Positions 25,549 to 34,883 of a stretch of 64,000 nucleotides of DNA are shown here, piece after piece. Below the pieces are notes generated by a model that worked only from the letters and a program-made list of their open reading frames with translations, was not told the origin of the DNA and searched no databases. Each line of letters begins with the position of its first letter. Within the stretch, counting starts at the first letter, position 1. Source of the stretch: Glycomyces arizonensis DSM 44726 (GTDB lineage: Bacteria > Actinomycetota > Actinomycetes > Mycobacteriales > Micromonosporaceae); NCBI RefSeq assembly GCF_000482705.1, contig NZ_AXWO01000015.1, positions 62,001 through 126,000 on the forward strand. The letters are read 5' to 3'. Position numbers and translations under genes: made by a program.

Positions 25549-25950
25549 ATGGCTCGACGTTCTTCCCGGCGCCCGCGGCGCGCTCCCGTGCACGACTGCC
25601 CGTGCGGCAGCGGACGAACCTACGGCGCCTGCTGCGGGCGGCTGCACGCCGGGACGGCCGGGGCCGAGACCGCCGAGGCCCTGATGCGTTCGCGCTACAG
25701 CGCGTTCGCGCTCGGCGATACGGCCTACCTGCTGCGCACCTGGCACCCCGACACCCGACCGGCCCGGCTCGACCTCGCCGGCGAACGACGCTGGACGGGA
25801 CTGGAGATCGTCGAGACGAGTGGCGGCACCGCCTTCCACTCCAGCGGCACCGTGGCCTTCCGCGCGCACTACCGCGACCCCGAAGGCCCCGGCGTGCAGG
25901 AGGAGACCAGCGAGTTCCTCCGCATCGAAGGAGCCTGGCACTACCGCTGA
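25549..25950 (+). CDS. YchJ/UPF0225-like protein with SEC-C motif
   Basis: A 133-residue protein. After a basic N-terminus, HDCPCGSGRTYGACCGRLH is a SEC-C zinc motif. The rest (ALMRSRYSAFALGDTAYLLRTWHP, then GTVAFRAHYRDPEGPGVQEETSEF) is the NTF2-like domain of YchJ proteins. These are of unknown function; the zinc motif suggests protein or ribosome contact. The ATG at 25549 is the only start giving the normal family length. It diverges from the SARP gene with about 140 bp between, and ends 30 bp before a dehydrogenase gene, which may be cotranscribed. Confidence 0.85.
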   Translation: MARRSSRRPRRAPVHDCPCGSGRTYGACCGRLHAGTAGAETAEALMRSRYSAFALGDTAYLLRTWHPDTRPARLDLAGERRWTGLEIVETSGGTAFHSSGTVAFRAHYRDPEGPGVQEETSEFLRIEGAWHYR

Positions 25951-25980
25951 AACCACCCCCGCCAGACAGGAGCACCCCTC

Positions 25981-26946
25981 ATGAAAGCCGTCATCCAAGA
26001 CCGATACGGGACGGCCGACGTCGTCACCGTCGGTGAACTCCCCGAGCCGGTCCCCGCGGACGACGAGGTCCTGATCAAGGTCCGCGCCGCCTCCCTCAAC
26101 GGATCCGACCGCGAGCACCTGGTCGGACAGCCCTTCTACGCGCGCCTGGCCGGGCTGCGGCGCCCGCGCGACCCCGTGCCGGGATCGGACGTCGCCGGAA
26201 CCGTGGCGGCGGTGGGCCGCTCGGTGACTGAGTACGCGCCGGGCGACGAGGTGTTCGGCGAACTCGCCGGATACCGCGGCGCCCTCGCCGAATACGTCGC
26301 GACCCCGCCGCGCCTGCTGGCCCGCAAGCCGCCCGAGATGTCCTTCCTGAACGCCGCCGTGATCCCGCAGGCCGGCTGCATCGCGTTTCGCGCCACGCGC
26401 GGCCTGCGGCCGGGCGACCGCGTGCTGGTCAACGGCGCCGGGGGAGCGGGCGGCGCGCTCGTGGTCGGCCTCGCCAAGCACTTCGGCGCCACCGTGACCG
26501 CCGTCGACCGCGCGGACAAGAAGGACTACCTGCGCGACCTCGGCGCCGACGACGCGATCGCCTTCGAGGAACAGGACTGGGCCGACCACCGCGACCGCTA
26601 CGACCGCGTCGTGGACCTCGTCGCGCAGCGCCCGCCGCACCGCGTGCACCAGGCACTGCGCCCCGGCGGCACCTACTTCGTCGTCGGCGGGCACACCCGC
26701 GTGCTGCTCGCGACGCTCGCCGCCGGACCGCCGATCCGGTGGCGCACCGGGAAACACGTCAAGGTGCTGGTGGTGCCGCAGTCGCGCGACGACCTGGAGG
26801 CGGTCACCGCCCTCATCGTCGACGGCGCCGCCGCCCCGGTGATCGACCGCGTCTATCCCCTGGGGGAGGCGGCCGCGGCGTTCGCGCGGCTCGCCTCCGG
26901 CGACAACCGGGGCAAGATCGCCGTCGAGATGCCGTTATCGCCATAG
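25981..26946 (+). CDS. Zinc-independent quinone oxidoreductase-type dehydrogenase (MDR family)
   Basis: A 321-residue NAD(P)H-dependent medium-chain reductase. The N-terminal catalytic GroES-like domain has DDEVLIKVRAASLNGSDREH and the GSDVAGTVAAVG motif. The nucleotide-binding loop is NGAGGAGGALVVGLAKHFG, then TAVDRADKKDYLRDLGADDA. The structural-zinc Cys cluster is missing, as in zeta-crystallin-like members. AGGAGC precedes the ATG. It follows the YchJ-like gene by 30 bp and converges on a lipoprotein gene with a 9-bp gap. Confidence 0.88.
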   Translation: MKAVIQDRYGTADVVTVGELPEPVPADDEVLIKVRAASLNGSDREHLVGQPFYARLAGLRRPRDPVPGSDVAGTVAAVGRSVTEYAPGDEVFGELAGYRGALAEYVATPPRLLARKPPEMSFLNAAVIPQAGCIAFRATRGLRPGDRVLVNGAGGAGGALVVGLAKHFGATVTAVDRADKKDYLRDLGADDAIAFEEQDWADHRDRYDRVVDLVAQRPPHRVHQALRPGGTYFVVGGHTRVLLATLAAGPPIRWRTGKHVKVLVVPQSRDDLEAVTALIVDGAAAPVIDRVYPLGEAAAAFARLASGDNRGKIAVEMPLSP

Positions 26947-26955
26947 CGCCCGGGC

Positions 26956-27534
26956 TCACTCGCCGAGCCACCCGCCGCCGACGGCCACGACGCCGGTCGC
27001 CGAGTGCGGGCTGTACCGCGCCACGACGCCGAGTTCGAGCTCGCCGAACCGGTCCGCGAGGCGTTCGGCCCGCACCCGCTCCGACCCCGTCGCCTCGGCG
27101 GCGGTGCGGCGGAACCCGTCCACGCCGTCCGTGGGGAGACCGAGCTGCTCGAGCGCCGACCGATAGGTGTCCGCAGTGTCATCGAGCGGCATGGTGCCCG
27201 TCTTCAGATCGACGCCGACCGGCGCCCCGTCCTCGCTGAGGATCGAGCTGAAGGCGATGTAGCGGGTCCGCAACCGCAGCGCCGCGCCGCCGTGCAGCCG
27301 CAGCTCCACCGGGCGCGGGGGCCGGGTCTCGAAGACCGAGGTGTCGCCGTCCGTGATGCCGACCTCGGCCGCGGTCGGCCGGTCCCTGAGGTCCCACACC
27401 TCGACGCCGTCGACCTCCTCGGCCCCGCTCGGCAGGTCCAGCTCGTCATCATCGCTCGACACGGTGATCTCGCATCCGGTCGCGATCGGCAGGACCGCCC
27501 CGAGCGCGCACGCGAGGAAGCGGCGTCGGATCAT
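26956..27534 (-). CDS. Lipoprotein of unknown function
   Basis: A 192-residue precursor: an Arg-rich start, hydrophobic stretch and lipobox PIATGC (Cys21), followed by an acidic tether (SSDDDELDLPSG). The mature part has no domain I recognise; it is rich in beta-strand and charged residues. A very good ribosome site (GAAGGGAGG) fixes the ATG at 27534. Divergently across 139 bp lies another small membrane-anchored protein gene; the two may belong to one envelope function. Confidence 0.75.
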   Translation of the reverse strand: MIRRRFLACALGAVLPIATGCEITVSSDDDELDLPSGAEEVDGVEVWDLRDRPTAAEVGITDGDTSVFETRPPRPVELRLHGGAALRLRTRYIAFSSILSEDGAPVGVDLKTGTMPLDDTADTYRSALEQLGLPTDGVDGFRRTAAEATGSERVRAERLADRFGELELGVVARYSPHSATGVVAVGGGWLGE

Positions 27535-27673
27535 GGCCCTCCCTTCGTCGGCGTTCCCTCCGATGATGGCACCGCCGGACCAGCGCGCGGCGGCACAGGC
27601 ACGTGGCGGCACAGGCGCATGGCGGCGGCGTCCTACGATGCCTGACAGGACCCACCGGCGAGGAGGAGCGGAC

Positions 27674-28294
27674 ATGAGCGCGAGACGGCCCTCGACGCGG
27701 CGGGGCCTCCTCATCGGCCTCGCGATCGGCGTCGGCGGCACACTCGTCCTGGCGCTCGTGGCCCTGCTGGTCCTCGGCGTGCTCAGCGGGCACGCCTCCT
27801 CCGACCACGCCGTCCCCATCGACGGCGAGCACGTGTCCGTGGAGGTGACGGTCCCCAGCGACCTCGCCATCGACGAGGTCGCGGCGCACCCCGCCACCGG
27901 CTTCGACCCCGACTGCCGCGGCGTCCGGTACGAGTTCGGCGCCGACCTGACCATCGAGGCGTTCGCGGCCGACTGCGTGGTCGAGGAGGCCTCGCAGCAG
28001 ATCAACAACGGCGACCACGGCGTCTACCGGACGATCGAGGACGTCCCGGAACCCGTCGACGTCGAGGAGGTCTCGACCTGGGCGGGACCGGCCCAGGTCT
28101 TCGTCCAGCACTACGCCGAGCACACCAACGTCAGCGACTCATGGGACGAGCCGGTCGCGATCGTCACCCTCGACGACCCGGTGGACGCCGACTTCCCGAC
28201 CGTGGTCCTGCGCAGCGACAAAGGAGCGCTCTCCCGGGAGGAGTTCACCGAGATCGTGGCCTCCCTCAACGACATCGAATACCAACTGGGCTGA
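27674..28294 (+). CDS. Membrane-anchored extracytoplasmic protein, unknown family
   Basis: A 206-residue protein with an Arg-rich N-terminus and one uncleaved transmembrane helix (about 12-38: LLIGLAIGVGGTLVLALVAL), then an external domain of about 165 residues. Two Cys about 20 residues apart (DPDCRGVRY and FAADCVVEE) could form a disulfide. The C-terminal DFPTVVLRSDKGALSREEFTEIVASL is typical of actinobacterial lipoproteins of unknown role. AGGAGGAGCG fixes the start. It converges on the caspase-ATPase gene with only 17 bp between the stops. Confidence 0.75.
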   Translation: MSARRPSTRRGLLIGLAIGVGGTLVLALVALLVLGVLSGHASSDHAVPIDGEHVSVEVTVPSDLAIDEVAAHPATGFDPDCRGVRYEFGADLTIEAFAADCVVEEASQQINNGDHGVYRTIEDVPEPVDVEEVSTWAGPAQVFVQHYAEHTNVSDSWDEPVAIVTLDDPVDADFPTVVLRSDKGALSREEFTEIVASLNDIEYQLG

Positions 28295-28311
28295 GGCGGG
28301 GCCGCGGACGC

Positions 28312-31300
28312 TCAGGCCGAGCCGTTGGACGGGAGCAGCGCGGTCTGGACCAGCTGCTCGCCGTCCCCGCGGCGCACCAGCGTGCCGCGGCCCGGCGGCT
28401 GCGGGCTCGGGCGGAGCTTCCCGAAGATGGGCCCTTCTTCTCTGGCGCCGCTCATGAGCAGGCCGGGGTTCTCGAACTGCTTGATCTGGCCCATGACCGG
28501 GTCCATCATCGAGCGGGCCGCGCCGGAGCAGCGGCGGGCGATGATGATGTGGAAGCCGATGTCGACGCCGTGCGGAATGAGGTCGGACAGCATGGTCATC
28601 GGGTTGTTCCGCTGGGCCACCATCTCGTAGTCGTCGACGATGAGGTACAGGTCCGGCCCGGTCCACCACGAGCGGTCCCGCAACCGCGCGGGTGAGACGT
28701 CGTCGCCGGGCAGGCGCTTCTCGATCGGGCCCTTGAGGTTCTTGCACGAGCTCTCGAACTGCTTGCCCGACATCGCGTAGTCCAACAGCGTCGGCTTCGA
28801 GATCTCCTCGAGCATCCCGCGCCGGTAGTCGGCCATGATGACCCTCGCCTCCTCCGAGGTGTACGTCGCTTGGATGTGGCGCGCGATGTGCCGCAGCAGG
28901 TTCGTCTTCCCACATCCCGCGTCGCCCAGGATCAGCATGTGCGGCTCCCGGTTGAAGTCGAGATGGACGGGTTTGAGGTCGGCCTCGTCGAGGCCGATGG
29001 GGATGCCCGGCTTCGAGCGGTCGACCGCCTGGAGGAAGTCCACTGCCTTGAGTTCGCGCGGCAGCAGCCGCACCGGCGGGCACGGCGCGCCGCGCCACGC
29101 CTGCTTGACCTTCTTGACGAAGTCCTCCACGCCGGGGGCGAGGTCGTCGCCGTCCCGGATGCCGTCGATGCGCGGCACGCCCGCGAGGAAGTGCAGCTTG
29201 CTAGGCGACAGGCCGCGGCCGGGGCGGTTCTTCGGCACGTTCGCCGCCGCCCTCCGGTCGATCTCGGACTCCGCGCTGTCAGAGAGCCTCAGCTCCAGCT
29301 TGAGCCCGAACATGTCGCGCATGTTCATGCGGATATCGCCCCAGCGGGTGGCCGTGACGATCACGTGGACGCCGAAGGCCAGGCCCCGGTTGCCGATCGC
29401 ACGAAGTTGCTCGGCGAACGGCTCGTAGTCCTCCCGCAGCGTCATCCAGTTGTCGACGACCAGGAAGACGTCCCCGTAGGGGTCCTCGGCGAAGCGGCCG
29501 TCGGCCTTCATGCGGCGGTAGGTCGCCATGGAGTCGATCTGATGCGCGGCGAAGAAGGATTCGCGCTCGTTCAGGACGGCGGTGACCTCCTGGACGGTGC
29601 GCCGCACTCCCTCGGGCTCTTGGCGGCCGAAGACGCCCGCGACATGCGGGAGGTCTTTGATGCCTCGCAGCGTGCCGCCGCCGAAGTCCAGGCAGTAGAA
29701 CTGCACTTCCCTCGGGGTGCGTGTCAGCGCGAGCGAGCCGATCAGCGTCCGCAGCATCGTCGACTTGCCGGACTGCGCCCCACCGGCGATCGCGACATTC
29801 CCCTGCGCGCCGGAGAGGTCGAAGACGAACGGGCTGCGCCGCTGCTCGAACGGGCGGTCCTCCTCGCCGAACACGGCGTTGAGCTTCCCGTTGAGCGGGA
29901 AGTTCAAAGTCGGCGTCAGACCCCGGTACGGGTCGGCCCTGAGCGGCGGGAGCAGCTGGTCGAGCGTCGGCGGCTCGGCCAGCGGCGGCAGCCACACCTG
30001 GCGGGCCGGGCGTCCCATCCCGGCCGAATTCGAGACCAGGACGTCCAGCTCGCTTCCCGTCGACGACGGTGATTCGTCCCGATCGGCGACCGCACCGCTG
30101 CTGTAGGCGCCGCGGAATCGCACCGGGTCCTCCATCCCCACCTGGAGGTAGCCGTGGCCCGGCCGCCGCGGCAGCTCGTAGGCCGCCCCGGAGCCGATGA
30201 CCGTGCGCGACTCCTGCGCGGAGAAGGTGCGCAGCGCCACCCGGTAGGACAGGAACGTGTCCATGCCCCTGAGCCTGCCCTCCTCCAGGCGCTGCGAGGC
30301 CAGCAGCATGTGCACCCCCAGCGAGCGCCCGAGCCTGCCGATCTGGAGGAACAGGTCGATGAACTCGGGCTTGGCCACGAGCATCTCGGAGAACTCGTCG
30401 ACGATGATCATCAGCGTCGGCATCGGGTCGAGCGGCTGGCCCGCCGCCCGGGCCCGCTCGTACTCCCACCGGTTGGTGAAGTTCCCGGCGCGCCGTAGCT
30501 CCTTCTGACGGCGCACCAGCTCGCCCTCCAGGGCGTCCTGCATGCGGTCGACCAGCTCGATCTCGTCGGCGAGGTTCGTGATGACCGCCGAGACGTGCGG
30601 CAGGTCGTCCAAGGCCGTGAACGTCGCGCCGCCCTTGAAGTCGACGAGGGCGAAGTTGAGCTCCTCCGACGAATGGGTGGCGGCGAGGGAGGCGACCATG
30701 GTGCGCAGCACCTCGGACTTGCCCGAACCGGTGGCGCCGATGAGCAGGCCGTGCGGGCCCATGCCGCCGACGGCGGACTCCTTGAAGTCGATGTGGACGG
30801 CCGAACCGTTCTCGCCGATGCCGATCGGAACCTTCAGGTACTCCTCGATCGGCTTCTCGTGCCAAACGACGGCCGGGTTGAACGCCGCCACCTCGAAGCC
30901 CAGGATCTCGCCGAGACCGACGGTCGCATCGAGCGGATCGGTCTGCTCCGGTTCGGGATCGTCCTCGTCGGCGGCCGTCCGCTCGGCGCCCGGCTCGGGC
31001 GTGAACGTCTGCGGCTCGGCCTGTGCCCAACCCCGCGAGACCAGCTCGACGATCTCCGAAGCGCCGTCCGTGAAAGGCCGGTCACCGGCCGAGTCGTCGC
31101 TGAGGAACGGCTGCGACACGCGGAACCGCGTGCGGTCCGCCAGCGCCCAGCCCGGTTCCGACTCCGGCAGGCGCCGCGCCAGGTCCGGGTCGATCAGCGA
31201 GTGCTCCGGGTCGGTGAGGCGCAGCTCGACATAGGAGGCGAACAGCTCGCGGAGCCGCTGCGCGAGGTCGTCGGGCCTGCGGGTGGCCACCGCCAGGTGC

Positions 31301-32679
31301 ACGCCGAACTCGCGGCCGACGTTCGCCAGGGCCTCCACCTTGGCCGCGAACTTCGGGATGGCGCCGGTGAAGTCGGACCACTGGTCGATGAAGACGACCA
31401 GGTCCGGATGGGGCCCGCCGGGAAGCGCCGTCCGGCGGCTGCGGAAGTGCTCGGGGGAGACCAGGCCGTACTCGCGGAACAGCCGCTTGCGCCGCTTGAT
31501 GATCTCCTGGGTCCGCTCCAGCACGGCCATCGCCGCGTCGGGTTCGTCGTCGCCGACCACGCCCCGCACGTGCGGTAGTCTCCGCAGGGAACCGAGCTTG
31601 TTGGCGCCCGATTCGAGGAACTCGAGTTCGAGCTCGTGCGGGCTGTGCGTCAGTGCGAGCGAGCACGCGAGGGTGCGCAGCAGGGTGCTCTTGCCGCTGC
31701 CCATCCTCCCCACCGCCAGCAGGTGGCCGCCCATGCTGCTCAGGCTCACCGGCATGGTCTCCCCGCGCTCGCCGCGCGCCACGACCTGGCCGAGCGGCAC
31801 GATGAGGTGCCCCGACCCCTTCCAAGAGGTCGCCCGGAGCCCGTGGTCGGCGGTCGTCTCGAGCGCGCCGGTGAGGCTGCCCAGGCACAGCCGCGAGCCG
31901 GTCTCCAGATGCAGGCGGGGAGCCCCCGAACGCACCCGCGCCAAGGGGATCGACTCCTCGAGCCGCCCGAACTGCGTGGGCGTCTGGCGGTCGGTCGGCA
32001 TCTCCTGGCTGACGTACTCCCACAGGTCCGCCGTGCTGATCAGGCCGTCGCCGCCGACGTCGGCCCTGCCGGTGCGCAGGCCCTGCACCACCGTGGAGGT
32101 GAACGCCGACTGGCTCGGGGAACCGGAGGGGTCGACGTCGCCGTCCAGCGCCTCCTGCACCGCGTCGGTCGCGGTGAGGATGAAGACCCCGCGCCCCGAG
32201 GCCAGGTCTTCGAGCTCCCTGCCGATGTGCGGATCCGGAGCCGCCTTGAGGCCGTCCTCCGCGAACAGGCCCGAGTAGCAGCAGTCCAGGAGCACCACGA
32301 TCGACTCGGCGTCGCTGTCGGCCATGCACTCCTTGACGAACGAGGCCGAGATCGAACTCGACGCCAGAGCCGAGCCGACCTCCGTCTTCGGGACCGCGAA
32401 GTGCAGTCGGCGGCGGCGGCTCCGCACGCCGTGCCCCGAGAAGTACAGCAGCACCAGGTCGTCCGGGCGGGCCTCGGCGAAGAGCCGCTCGACGGCCCGT
32501 TCGACCGTCGTCTTGGACTCGTTGACCAGGACGTCGTCGTCATCGATCGCGAAGCCGCCGATCTGCGGGTCCCCGAGCACCTCGGCGAGCTCCACCGCGT
32601 CCGTCTCGGGGGAGATCAGCCCGTTGAGCGCGGGGTCGCGGTAGCTGTCGTTCGCCACCAGCAGCGCTCGCCTGCTCAT
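28312..32679 (-). CDS. Caspase-like protease fused to four FtsK/EccC-type P-loop modules
   Basis: A 1455-residue soluble protein. Residues 1-250 are a caspase/C14 domain with the dyad His83 (FSGHGV) and Cys134 (LLDCCYSG). Four FtsK/SpoIIIE-like modules follow. Module 1: Walker A GRMGSGKST at 324, Walker B VVFIDQW. Module 2: GATGSGKSE at 648 and IIVDEFSE at 758. Module 3: GGAQSGKST at 966 and LVVDNW. Module 4: GDAGCGKTN at 1252 and LIVDDYE. Modules 2-4 follow the EccC order of type VII secretion (FKGGATFTALDDLPHVSAVI is an EccCa hallmark), but the membrane anchor is absent. The start overlaps the upstream EACC1 stop (ATGA). Only module 2 keeps a textbook Asp-Glu Walker B. No secretion genes are near. 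Confidence 0.9.
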   Translation of the reverse strand: MSRRALLVANDSYRDPALNGLISPETDAVELAEVLGDPQIGGFAIDDDDVLVNESKTTVERAVERLFAEARPDDLVLLYFSGHGVRSRRRRLHFAVPKTEVGSALASSSISASFVKECMADSDAESIVVLLDCCYSGLFAEDGLKAAPDPHIGRELEDLASGRGVFILTATDAVQEALDGDVDPSGSPSQSAFTSTVVQGLRTGRADVGGDGLISTADLWEYVSQEMPTDRQTPTQFGRLEESIPLARVRSGAPRLHLETGSRLCLGSLTGALETTADHGLRATSWKGSGHLIVPLGQVVARGERGETMPVSLSSMGGHLLAVGRMGSGKSTLLRTLACSLALTHSPHELELEFLESGANKLGSLRRLPHVRGVVGDDEPDAAMAVLERTQEIIKRRKRLFREYGLVSPEHFRSRRTALPGGPHPDLVVFIDQWSDFTGAIPKFAAKVEALANVGREFGVHLAVATRRPDDLAQRLRELFASYVELRLTDPEHSLIDPDLARRLPESEPGWALADRTRFRVSQPFLSDDSAGDRPFTDGASEIVELVSRGWAQAEPQTFTPEPGAERTAADEDDPEPEQTDPLDATVGLGEILGFEVAAFNPAVVWHEKPIEEYLKVPIGIGENGSAVHIDFKESAVGGMGPHGLLIGATGSGKSEVLRTMVASLAATHSSEELNFALVDFKGGATFTALDDLPHVSAVITNLADEIELVDRMQDALEGELVRRQKELRRAGNFTNRWEYERARAAGQPLDPMPTLMIIVDEFSEMLVAKPEFIDLFLQIGRLGRSLGVHMLLASQRLEEGRLRGMDTFLSYRVALRTFSAQESRTVIGSGAAYELPRRPGHGYLQVGMEDPVRFRGAYSSGAVADRDESPSSTGSELDVLVSNSAGMGRPARQVWLPPLAEPPTLDQLLPPLRADPYRGLTPTLNFPLNGKLNAVFGEEDRPFEQRRSPFVFDLSGAQGNVAIAGGAQSGKSTMLRTLIGSLALTRTPREVQFYCLDFGGGTLRGIKDLPHVAGVFGRQEPEGVRRTVQEVTAVLNERESFFAAHQIDSMATYRRMKADGRFAEDPYGDVFLVVDNWMTLREDYEPFAEQLRAIGNRGLAFGVHVIVTATRWGDIRMNMRDMFGLKLELRLSDSAESEIDRRAAANVPKNRPGRGLSPSKLHFLAGVPRIDGIRDGDDLAPGVEDFVKKVKQAWRGAPCPPVRLLPRELKAVDFLQAVDRSKPGIPIGLDEADLKPVHLDFNREPHMLILGDAGCGKTNLLRHIARHIQATYTSEEARVIMADYRRGMLEEISKPTLLDYAMSGKQFESSCKNLKGPIEKRLPGDDVSPARLRDRSWWTGPDLYLIVDDYEMVAQRNNPMTMLSDLIPHGVDIGFHIIIARRCSGAARSMMDPVMGQIKQFENPGLLMSGAREEGPIFGKLRPSPQPPGRGTLVRRGDGEQLVQTALLPSNGSA

Positions 32680-33053
32680 GCGTCCTCTTCGAGGACCTTG
32701 AGGATCTCGGCGGCCGCCCGCTTGACGTCCTTCGGCGGCAGGCCCTCCATGACGACCTCGCGATCGCCCCGCTTCACGGTCACCGAACCGGCGGACGACC
32801 GCTGCAAAGCGGCGATCACGACGTCGGCGATCGACTTCAGCGCCGCCGCGGACAGCAGCCCCGAGACGATCAGCGTCCCGATCTGCTGGGCGGCACCGGA
32901 TTTCGTACCCGGAGCGGCCTCGGCCGCGGCCGGTTCCACCGACACGCCGCGCACCGACCGCAGATCGGTCTCGATCTCCTGGCACCAGCGGTCCAGGCGC
33001 GACATCGACTGCCCGTCGGCCGCGGTCATCGTGATGGTCACTTCGCTTGGCAT
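32676..33053 (-). CDS. EACC1-like component (effector-associated constant component 1)
   Basis: A 125-residue protein: an N-terminal strand-rich part (VTITMTAADGQ, then LDRWCQEIETDLRSVRGV) and a mid segment GAAQQIGTLIVSGLLSAAAL that could be a hydrophobic helix. A C-terminal KSIADVVIAALQRSSAGSVTVKRGDREV followed by a charged helix completes it. This order is that of EACC1, the constant partner of variable effectors in actinobacterial conflict systems. GGGAGGTG fixes the ATG at 33053. A 4-bp ATGA overlap couples it to the caspase-ATPase gene. The assignment is by pattern, not by a profile search. Confidence 0.65.
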   Translation of the reverse strand: MPSEVTITMTAADGQSMSRLDRWCQEIETDLRSVRGVSVEPAAAEAAPGTKSGAAQQIGTLIVSGLLSAAALKSIADVVIAALQRSSAGSVTVKRGDREVVMEGLPPKDVKRAAAEILKVLEEDA

Positions 33054-33081
33054 GAAGGCACCTCCCGGGAGACTGCATGCC

Positions 33082-33087
33082 ATTATC
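33082..33087 (-). promoter_or_regulatory. Candidate -10 of the EACC1/caspase-ATPase operon
   Basis: GATAAT in the leftward direction, preceded by TG one base away (extended -10 style), lies 29-34 bp upstream of the EACC1 start. No clear -35 is seen. Confidence 0.35.
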
Positions 33088-33117
33088 ACCGATCCGGCAA
33101 GCGCGGCAGGTCGTCGG

Positions 33118-33732
33118 TCACAGGTCGAGCAGGCCGCGTCTGATCGCGGAGGTCACCGCCGCCGTGCGGTCGCTGACGCCCAGCTTCTGGTAGGTGCGCA
33201 GCAGATGCGTCTTCACCGTGGCCTCGCTGATGTGCAGCCGCCTGCCGATCTCGGCGTTCGACGCGCCGTCGGCCACCAGGCGCAGCACCTCGAGTTCGCG
33301 CTCGGACAGGCCGTGGCCGCGCGGGGAGCGGACCGTGCCGACCAGCCGCGCCGCCACCGACGGGGCCAGGACCGTCTCGCCGCGTGCGGCGGCCCGGATC
33401 GCCCGCACCAGCTCCGCGACCGGCGTGTCCTTGAGCAGGTAGCCGACCGCCCCGGCCGCCACGGCGCGGACGATGTCGGCGTCGGTCTCGTAGGTGGTCA
33501 GCACCACCACGTTCGCGGTGGGCGCCAAGTGCCTGGTGGCGGTGACGCCGTCGCCGCCGGGCATGCGCAGGTCCATGAGGACGACGTCGGGCGCCAGCGC
33601 GGCCGCCGTCGTCCGCGCCTCGTCGCCGGAACCGGCCTCGCCGACCACCTCGATGTCCGCCTCGCCCGCGAGCATGCCGCGCAGGCCCGACCGCACCACC
33701 GGGTGGTCGTCCACCAGCATCACCCGGATCAC
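33118..33732 (-). CDS. LuxR/NarL-family response regulator
   Basis: A 204-residue regulator: receiver domain (MLVDDHPVV; phosphorylatable Asp in [12 protein letters not shown]; Lys in YLLKDT) and a C-terminal LuxR-type HTH ([26 protein letters not shown]). The GTG start at 33732 overlaps the kinase stop (GTGA), so kinase and regulator are made together. It is the last gene of an ABC-exporter / two-component operon. It ends 64 bp before the EACC1 start in the same direction, so read-through is possible. Confidence 0.93.
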   Translation of the reverse strand: MIRVMLVDDHPVVRSGLRGMLAGEADIEVVGEAGSGDEARTTAAALAPDVVLMDLRMPGGDGVTATRHLAPTANVVVLTTYETDADIVRAVAAGAVGYLLKDTPVAELVRAIRAAARGETVLAPSVAARLVGTVRSPRGHGLSERELEVLRLVADGASNAEIGRRLHISEATVKTHLLRTYQKLGVSDRTAAVTSAIRRGLLDL

Positions 33733-34883
33733 GCGGGCACCTCCAGCCGCACCGTCGTCCCCGCGCCGGGGGAAGTGTCCACTTCGAATGCTCCGCCGAG
33801 GCCGATCATCCGGTTGCGGGCGCCGAGCAGCCCGAAGCCGGAGGAGGGCGCCCCGGGATCGAAGCCGGGGCCGTCGTCGGCGACCGACACGGCCACGTCG
33901 GACTCCCGGTAGGCGAGCCGCACCCGCACATCGGCGCCCGCGGCGTGCTTGTCGACATTGCGCAGCGCCTCCTGCACGGCGCGCACCAGCGCCACCGCCT
34001 TCGCCGGAGCGAGGTGCCGCGGCTCGCCTTCGACCTCGAACGAAGCGCCCGCCGCCTCGGCCAGCTCGGCGAGGGCGGTCTCGGCCTGGACCGCCCCGGC
34101 ATCGTCGACCGCCAGCGCCTCCACCATCGCGCGGGCCTCGGCCAGGTTCGCGCGGGCGGTCCGCTCGATCAGGTCCAGGTGCTCCTCCCGCCGCTCGTCG
34201 TCGGCCGTGCGTGCGGCCTGGACCAGCATGATGATGCTGCTCAGCCCCTGGGTGACGGTGTCGTGCAGTTCGGTGCCCAGGCGCCGCCGCTCGGCGGCGA
34301 CCCCGGCCTCGTGGGACAGGCGCTCGACCTCGGCCCGGCTGTCCTTGAGCTCCTCGATCAGCTCGAAGCGGTCGACGCTCTGGTCGATGACGCGGACGAT
34401 GAACACGCCGAGGGCGACCGAGAGGGCCGCGGTGGCGGCGCAGACCGCCAGCGTCTCCAGCACCGTCCCGACCGGCTCGCCGTCGACCACGTCCACCAGG
34501 GCCGGAACGAGGTTCAGCGCCACCAGCACCGGCACGGACGGCCACAGCGGGACGATCCAGAACAGGTGGGCGACGATGGGGACCAGCAACGTCAGGGAGC
34601 CGTTGCGGTCGGTGAGCGCCAGCGCGACGAACAGCACCAGCACCCCGAGGCGGTAGAGGTGCGCGAGGCGGCCGTCCACCTCGGTGACGCTCAGGTCGAT
34701 GAGGATGAGCCGCCGACCCAGCACGAGGTACCAGACCACGAGGGCGGCCATCCACGCCGAGGACGCGATCGCCGTGCCGACCGACGCCGAGCCGGCCCAG
34801 ACCAGCGCGGCGACGATCGCGGTGGACACCGCGAAGAACCACTCCCAGTACGGGAAGCTGTCGTACCAGGCGTGCTGCCTCAT
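33729..34883 (-). CDS. Sensor histidine kinase (HisKA_3 / NarL-partner type)
   Basis: A 384-residue membrane kinase. About five hydrophobic helices form the N-terminal half without a large external domain, as in bacitracin/LiaS-like intramembrane sensors. The dimerisation helix carries [18 protein letters not shown] with the phospho-His. The ATPase N-box is [12 protein letters not shown] and the G-boxes are DDGPGFD and [11 protein letters not shown]. Its start overlaps the permease stop (ATGA). With an ABC exporter in the same operon, cell-envelope stress or peptide sensing is the likely role. Confidence 0.9.
   Translation of the reverse strand: MRQHAWYDSFPYWEWFFAVSTAIVAALVWAGSASVGTAIASSAWMAALVVWYLVLGRRLILIDLSVTEVDGRLAHLYRLGVLVLFVALALTDRNGSLTLLVPIVAHLFWIVPLWPSVPVLVALNLVPALVDVVDGEPVGTVLETLAVCAATAALSVALGVFIVRVIDQSVDRFELIEELKDSRAEVERLSHEAGVAAERRRLGTELHDTVTQGLSSIIMLVQAARTADDERREEHLDLIERTARANLAEARAMVEALAVDDAGAVQAETALAELAEAAGASFEVEGEPRHLAPAKAVALVRAVQEALRNVDKHAAGADVRVRLAYRESDVAVSVADDGPGFDPGAPSSGFGLLGARNRMIGLGGAFEVDTSPGAGTTVRLEVPA

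Noticed and set aside
28312-33053. Type VII secretion locus
   Set aside because: EccC-like modules are present, but no EccB, EccD, EccE, mycosin, EsxA/B or PE/PPE-like gene is seen, and the protein lacks transmembrane segments.
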